From Ornithodoros turicata (Eukaryota; Arthropoda; Arachnida; Ixodida; Argasidae), in assembly GCF_037126465.1 (NCBI RefSeq), contig NC_088207.1:47674143-47738142 (forward strand): 64,000 bases of DNA, in the 5' to 3' direction. The translations under genes were made by a program, and so were the position numbers. Below, in pieces: positions 58,432 to 64,000 of this stretch. Below the pieces are notes generated by a model. It ran no database searches, was not told the origin of the DNA, and saw only the letters and a list, made by a program, of their open reading frames with translations. Each line of letters begins with the position of its first letter. Position 1 is the stretch's first letter.

Positions 58432-58723
58432 CCTCTACCCGAGAAACGTCATCATGACGTTGGTAGACACACTGAAACCGAAACTAACCGAAAGGGGAAG
58501 GCTGGGTTCCACGAATGGACACGTGTTCGCTATCTCCTATTGAAAGAAAAGTAAGACCGGAGGTCACGTCCCTTTCAGGGACCATCGTTATCCTCTCAAG
58601 ACGGTGGCTTTCGGGCGCGACCTTGTTCGCCCCTAGCTTCGAGCGTAGTTCACCTCTACCAAATTGGTGGCGCTGTCGAACACTATGACGTCATTTGTTT
58701 ACAAACCGGGAGAGGTCTATTGG
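58432..58723. mobile_element. MITE with CCAATAGACCTCT ends
   Basis: The ends are CCAATAGACCTCTACCCG and CGGGAGAGGTCTATTGG with TGACGT/ACGTCA further in. The interior of about 210 bp is not mirrored. No target duplication is certain and no transposase is encoded. Confidence 0.65.
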
Positions 58724-59527
58724 AAATAACGGCCACATAAACGCATCCACGGACGAACTCTATGCCTTTGGTCTTGTCTTGTCCAGTCTTGTCCTTCGGC
58801 TATCGTTTGCAAGTGAAGCAGAACTGCTACGCAGTTACAGTAGGGTTCCAACAATGGGACGACCGTGTAGCATGAAAAACACATTGAGCGCGGAAAGAAT
58901 GCGCGGAGAAAGTCAATGTCAGTAGCGTCGTTAGAAGGTGGACGCTGCATTTCGCCTTCGTCCGTTCCATTATGGGGGTGCCTTATGGTCATTCCCTTCC
59001 TTTCTTTCAGTGATATCCCTTTTTCTTAATGCCAGTCTCCACATCTGTCTTTACTATATTCCTCGCAGACTGTGTATGCGTTACATTTCGATCCCTGAAT
59101 ATTGTGAAACTGATATTCAGAAGCGATGTTGGGAGAACATCCTATTGTTGTTTCGCGAAGTAAGATGATCTCTTGATGATAAAAGTAATACGTCGAATGT
59201 AGATAGAACATCTGCAATTCTTCGGAAGGTCATATAGCAGCTATGGGAGTTTCTATGTTGGTACCGATCCACGGAGCCGTATAGGACAGTACCGGTGCAG
59301 TCCACGAACGCGTGGACGTCGGACATCTGCTGTCCTCCTCAAGCAGTGGCATGAGCGTCTTTCTAGTTAACGTTGCTCTAAGTGATATCCTCGATTCCGG
59401 TATGGCTTTATCTGGTAATCATTTTCCTGCTTATCGATCACCCCATAATCCGTGACGAATTGAATGGAGAAGTAAATACATAATATCGATTCTCATTGGC
59501 TAACAAGGTATAAGCTATCGTGGAGCT

Positions 59528-59702
59528 CGCGGTTTTTCCTGGGTTTTCCTCAGACGCTGTCAGACGTGTGTCGGCACAGTTCCTTTAGAAGTCGGACCAG
59601 GACGCACATTCCCCCAGAGCGTTAGTCGTGACGTTGCCCACCTCTGTGAGGATGACAACGGTGAGCTCTTTCACAAGCACCACCACCACCACCACCACCG
59701 CA
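59528..59702 (+). mobile_element. tRNA-derived SINE, 5'-truncated
   Basis: TTTTTCCTGGGTTTTCCTC, GTGTCGGCACAGTTCC, AGTCGGACCAGGACGCACA and GTCGTGACGTTGCCCACC then a (CCA)n tail match the body of the SINE at 18,213. The tRNA-like head is missing. Confidence 0.8.
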
Positions 59703-60149
59703 GCTTGCGTTACCTGGCGGCAGAAAGTGCGACGGGTTGTCTTTCTCTTCAGGTCTCTGCACGATATGAATGATTGCGATAAACCGATGGCCTCTATAAA
59801 TGTAAGGGCTCCTTTTAAGGTTTTACTGTGCAGAATTTAATACCAACTCTAGTCCATGTTCTTTATCATTCGTCCATGCTTGTGCTTGTAGATATGAACC
59901 ATTTTTCGTGTGCCGATATTTTAACCCAGGCGGGCCACGGGCAAATGAACAGTGAATGTATGGATGAACCTGTGAATCGGCCTTGTCTGAAGCTTTATCT
60001 TTCTTATTCTCCTGCTATATGGTCTTGATTTCTGGGGTTACATAACGTCGCTGCATAAAAATGCACGACCTCAACCAAAGAACTAGGACATTGCTCACTG
60101 AACGAGCTGTCAGCCATAATAATAAGAATTGCGTATCTTATGGATGGTG

Positions 60150-60270
60150 TAACAACAACAAATAAGTGATGATGATGTAGTGGGATGTTTCGCCACTGAT
60201 TGATTGATTGATTTTTGAAAGAAAAAAATGGAGATGTTAGTCTCGAGCCACTCGGGACTGGCTACTCCAG
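60150..60270 (-). repeat. Two retroelement 3' tails side by side, minus strand
   Basis: 60,150-60,195 (CAACAACAAATAAGTGATG, TTTCGCCACTG) is a degraded (GTT)n-type tail. 60,197-60,270 has a GATT array, then AAAAATGGAGATG and GGGACTGGCTACTCCAGG, which on the minus strand is the GTAGCC...CTCCAT...(AATC)n order. Confidence 0.5.
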
Positions 60271-60854
60271 GACGCGTTATTAAGAAAAGAAAGAGAAGCT
60301 ACACAAAACTCGACGCTGCGGCGTCACCCCATCCCATTGCTTGACGAGGAGAAGATGGTGAACGATCTTATGATGTAAATAAAAGGAGCGTAAATAGTGT
60401 TTACCGTTGTGTATAGGCTGACTCACCTCACGTGAAGATCTGTTCCAAATTGTTATAGTAATTATAGTGTTTGCCCTTGTAGCCTCTTTCTCTTTTCCTT
60501 CCTTCCCTCTTTGTTGTGTCTGTTTTGGCAATGCTAACGTTGTGATCATATCTATCGCACGATATAAATCTCCTGAAACGCCTTCGAGTCCACGTCCACC
60601 ATCTTTATATCCTGATAAGACAAACATGAATCTATAAATATGTCCCGTCAGAAACCAGGAAAGAAAATCCAGGAAGGCTGACTCGTCCGCCAATCCACAT
60701 CCTCCACTTCTACGTGGACCTGTCTCTGTCGCATGGAAACGTAGCTTGCTCCATTTTCCAGGTGCAGCGATTGTCGTAGCTTTTCGAGGCATATGAATAC
60801 GCTTTTCTGTAACGGTGGCACAAGGCTAGAAGAATGTCCACGCAAGCATCAGTG

Positions 60855-61065
60855 CACCGGAGTCGGTGACTCAGTCGGCAGCTTGTCCGACTGCTGACCC
60901 CAAGATCGCGGGTTCAAACCCGGCAGAGGACGGTGGCAATTTGGTGGACAGGTACAAGTTGCTCAGACGCCGTCTTCCGCGAGGGACGCTAAATGTGGTG
61001 TACCGGATGTCGAGATTTCGGTGCAGAACCCTCAGATAGGCAAAATTAATCCACAGACCCGACCA
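60855..61065 (+). mobile_element. tRNA-derived SINE, different family
   Basis: A box GTGACTCAGTCGGCAGC and B box GCGGGTTCAAACCCGGC have tRNA spacing; the T arm pairs well. The body ACGGTGGCAATTTGGTGGAC, TTGCTCAGACGCCGTCTTCC and GAGATTTCGGTGCAGAACCC is unlike the SINEs at 18,213 and 19,801. It is inserted in sense direction in Dll intron 1, about 2 kb before the homeobox exon. Confidence 0.75.
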
Positions 61066-61349
61066 CTGTGACGTCACTCATGATCGCGGTTCTCTCGCGA
61101 CATAAAGGTCTATACTATATAACTATACTTCGCTCATCTAATGTGTCACACGTAACAGATGGGGTACCGGAGCCCCACCGGTGAGACCACAGGGGTGATA
61201 TAAATCTGCCATTTTTGAAACTATACCCTCAAGCGGGTGCTTCTTGCAAAACCGCCACCTTGTCCAGGTCACACGACATAGAAAACGTCATTTTGAGGTC
61301 ATGTGACATTGTCTGCATGTCGTTTTACCGCTTGCCGACAGTTCTCACT

Positions 61350-61412
61350 GGGTCGGGACTAACCTCTCCATATTTTTCTTTCTTTTTCCAATCTAATCCA
61401 ATCCAAGTATTC
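61350..61412 (+). repeat. Retroelement 3' tail, (AATCC)n type
   Basis: CTCTCCATATTTTTCTTTC, then CCAATCTAATCCAATCCAAG. Same tail family as 48,050. Confidence 0.55.
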
Positions 61413-62421
61413 AAACAAACTGCTTCTCGCCTGCTATGCCTGCTAGCATATGTTCTACACTCATTCTCTACACGTGTTTTACAATACGTTCTACGCACAT
61501 TTTGAAACTCTTGGATCCATCCACACTCTGTCCAGTTCATTTCATCGCAACTGAATAAGATCCGAAGCGTTCCAGACATTTGTTATTCCGTAGGTCATTT
61601 ACTAACACGCAACCGTTCCGAGTCACATTTTTCGACCACTAACCGTAGGCGGTGACTCTGCTACAGTACGAGCGGTATCAATGTAGACATGTCGGATGAA
61701 TTATGCGTCGCACTGATGGATATTTACAATAGCCACATTCGAATCATGGCTGAAGACAGCATTGCAACCGATCACGAAGAGCATGCAGCAAAGGGATATA
61801 CATTATAGGCTGCGCGAAAGCAAAGCTGTGGATCGCGCGCAGACTGCAATTAATAAGGCCCTGAGGACGGTTACAAAAATCTCCCTTTGATCAAGATATG
61901 CGGGCTATTCTTACACACTCTGTTATTTGTTATGTTCGCTTTCTTCGGCTCGAGTTGCCTTTGTTTTCTTGTTTTTCTTCTTCTTCTTATTTTCCTTTTT
62001 TGTATTCGTTTTATTATTTTTTTCTCATCATGCGCCAGGCCAGAAGTCCTTGAGCGTATTTCCTGTTTCCGAGCCCCCTAGCTTGTTGTTGTGCATTTCT
62101 TTCTTCCAGTCGTCCGTGACGAGACCGAGGAAGAAATATAAGAAAGCAGCCGCGCTCTTTATCGTACACAACGACACACGTAACGCACACGTTCGAGGTT
62201 TTTTCAGCAGTATCGGAAGCTGTCACGAGCGCATAGATATAGTTCATGCTCGGTCATGTTTGGTCATGTTATGCACATCTCGTGAACAAGTGAAACAACT
62301 ATTCTATTTAAATTCAGTTCAGAACAAGACCTGAGGTCTGTGACGTGGGTATCAGTTCAGTGCTTTGTGGTTCAATGAGCGGCTCTGATAGTGACATATA
62401 GGTCGAACAGAAGCAGCGACG

Positions 62422-62757
62422 CACAGTAATTTTTGCACCTTTCAGGTGCAAATGTCTTCTCCTATATGGCTTTGCGTGTAGATATCACACCGTACAGAAG
62501 GCTGTTTTGTAAAACACCCTTCTAAATGGTGTATCCTACGAAAGGCACCGTTTCAACGGGCATATTCGATAGACAACACCATTGTGTGTTACTCAAACAG
62601 TGTATGTCCCACTTAAAACATTATATTTGTTTTATTTGTAAAGTAATTATTTATTTTATTTTAAAACACTATTTTAAACAATTTTATTTTGAGAATATAA
62701 AAAATTTCGATATAAAAATTTCGCAATATAAAAAGGTGTTCACTTGCAAAAACACTG
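62422..62757. mobile_element. MITE, CACAGTAATTTTTGCACC left end
   Basis: The left end CACAGTAATTTTTGCACC matches the family at 54,602 and 57,272. GCACCTTTCAGGTGC forms a subterminal palindrome, and AAAACACCCTTCTAAATGG and GGTGTATCC follow. The right end near 62,757 (TGCAAAAACACTG) is only roughly mirrored. It ends about 240 bp before the homeobox exon. Confidence 0.55.
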
Positions 62758-62994
62758 CTTCTCCCCCCCGCATAAGCGTGCTCGAGCAGCCGAGTTGCCA
62801 GAGCTGAGCAAACATATGCATATTTTACGCTAACCCACCAACCGCTTCTTAGAAACCCGCTGAAAGGTGCAAAGAAAATTACCGTGGGCATTGCCGAAGT
62901 CACCTATCCTCATCAAATTAGTATTGTGCTACTTCTTCCTCATTTTCGCTCAGATGATATACAAGTCATTGAAGTGAATCGCTTTGCGTTGCAG

Positions 62995-63176
62995 ACAAAT
63001 CTCAACTGGAAGAAACGCTCAGGGTGAACGGCAAGGGAAAGAAGATGAGGAAACCCCGCACCATCTACTCTAGCCTTCAGCTTCAGCAACTCAACAGGAG
63101 GTTCCAAAGAACGCAGTACCTGGCACTCCCGGAGCGGGCGGAACTCGCTGCTTCTCTGGGACTCACGCAAACGCAG
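62995..63176 (+). CDS. Dll: Distal-less homeobox protein, homeodomain exon
   Basis: After a pyrimidine-rich TTTGCGTTGCAG acceptor, codon 109 is completed as Asp and the frame encodes residues 109-169. [18 protein letters not shown] begins the homeodomain. Residues 126-169 are homeodomain positions 1-44, including Arg-5, the conserved Leu-16 and Phe-20 ([20 protein letters not shown]), and the second helix ending LGLTQTQ. The exon stops at CAG|GTACGT, between homeodomain residues 44 and 45, the known Dlx intron position. The third, DNA-reading helix (Val-Lys-Ile-Trp-Phe in the family) is therefore encoded beyond base 64,000. The fit to Dll is very strong; no frameshift or unusual residue is seen. 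Confidence 0.97.
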
Positions 63177-64000
63177 GTACGTTTTTAATGCCGGAGTCGC
63201 ATTACACACCAGTCGTATTACTTTTATGCGGCGGTTATGAGATACTTTTTCAAGATCAGGGCTACATGCGTTCACACCGTCATATCTGACGACGCGTTTC
63301 CAATCTACCGTAGTTAAAAATGATGATGATGATGATGATGATGATTAGTGTTTTTACGACGCACAAGCATCTAAGTCGAGAGTGCGCCAAAACACGCGCA
63401 TAAAAAAAAACACAAGAAGAAAACAGGAACCACAGACACCTTTAACCCAGACTTCACGTATGTTTTCCAACTATTGTAAATTTCGAAGACAACCAGTCGG
63501 CTTTGCGGACTTCTTGTGAACTCTCAGTACTCCGCCGAAACAACCCTTTTCGAGCTGGTGCGGGGAAATATAAATATACCCCCCCTAACGGCGTCTACAG
63601 GTACTTTCACCCTTCGGCAAGGATTTTCTCATCTATACTAGCGCTGTTGCTGAAAGCTCGAGTGGCGGCAAAAGGGGTTTCAGACGCTTTAGCCGACGTA
63701 AATAATGGTCCGCTTCCCGGTAGGACCTGTATAGAGGAGTACGGCTTCGGTCAAACCTAAACTTTTCTGAGAGCCTCTGCTCGTTTCGTCTGCATTTTGA
63801 AGCTCGTATTTTTCGTCATCTGGTTTTACAACGGTATCCGCGGTTTTATTGAGGCAGTTGCCGCACGTGGTTCTTGCAGACAGGTGTTTATCGCGTAATG
63901 AACTGCGTTGAAGGCGGTGTCGGTTACAGGGCGCCGCACTGTTGTCGCTATACAGAATAGGCAGAAATCTGTGCGTATTTGCCTTTCCTGCATGAAGGTG
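63177..64000 (+). other. Dll: Start of Dll intron 2
   Basis: Begins with GTACGT and continues to the window end. A (GAT)n microsatellite lies at 63,319-63,347. An 85-codon frame at 63,503-63,760 has no domain. Nothing else recognised; the next exon is not in the window. Confidence 0.85.

Larger units (their letters stand above)
44565..62994 (+). other. Dll: Dll intron 1, 18.4 kb
   Basis: The intron runs from GTGAGT to a TTTGCGTTGCAG acceptor and is phase 1. It contains retroelement pieces, MITEs, hairpins and a 40-bp tandem array, listed separately. Unassigned stretches longer than 300 bp, where I see no gene or element, are about 44,565-45,249, 45,447-46,320, 46,431-48,049, 48,110-49,640, 50,471-51,539, 53,600-54,600, 54,850-55,685, 55,751-56,761, 56,800-57,270, 57,654-58,430, 58,724-59,527, 61,413-62,421. 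Poly-purine tracts occur at 48,120-48,166 and a T-rich one at 61,960-62,030. Long introns in developmental homeobox genes often hold enhancers, but none can be proven here. Confidence 0.85.

Overview
The window looks like nuclear DNA of an arthropod, most likely a chelicerate and perhaps a tick. It has one recognisable protein-coding gene, Distal-less (Dll/Dlx). Its two visible exons are split by GT-AG introns, and the rest of the window is intron or intergenic DNA filled with transposable-element debris. The tick/chelicerate placement rests on the general character of the tRNA-derived SINEs and retroelement tails; it is inference, not proof. There is no operon structure, bacterial-style gene packing or CRISPR array. 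Layout: bases 1 to about 43,500 are a gene-poor region upstream of Dll. It holds a foldback MITE family (called family A here, about 120-bp arms) in at least 13 full or half copies, several larger foldback elements (12.0-12.8, 25.6-26.1, 41.4-42.2 and 42.2-43.1 kb), a 175-bp Tc1/pogo-type MITE with a TA duplication (36.3 kb), tRNA-derived SINEs (6.1, 18.2, 19.8, 37.3 and 37.5 kb), a decayed Penelope-like element with a GIY-YIG endonuclease remnant (30.0-31.2 kb, minus), LINE 3' ends (31.3 and 40.4 kb), and many short 3' tails of non-LTR elements ending in microsatellites. Bases about 43,560-44,239 are GC-rich and probably hold the Dll promoter and 5' UTR. Dll exon 1 is 44,240-44,564 and the exon carrying the first 44 residues of the homeodomain is 62,995-63,176. 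The 18.4-kb intron between them contains a 17-copy, 40-bp tandem repeat, near-perfect hairpins, a LINE fragment with a zinc-knuckle, SINEs and several MITE families. The homeodomain recognition helix and the C-terminus lie beyond base 64,000. How the parts fit together: Dll encodes a homeodomain transcription factor for limb and appendage outgrowth. Its large first intron and TE-rich upstream region are where regulatory DNA would be expected, but no enhancer can be proven from one sequence. The most unusual items are the 40-bp array, each unit carrying an ATAATT homeodomain-type core; two MITE families that share the same terminal TACACTCT; a foldback element with another foldback inserted inside it; and a perfect 50-bp inverted repeat around about 1 kb of unexplained DNA. 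No long open reading frame outside Dll and the retroelement fragments looks like a real host gene.
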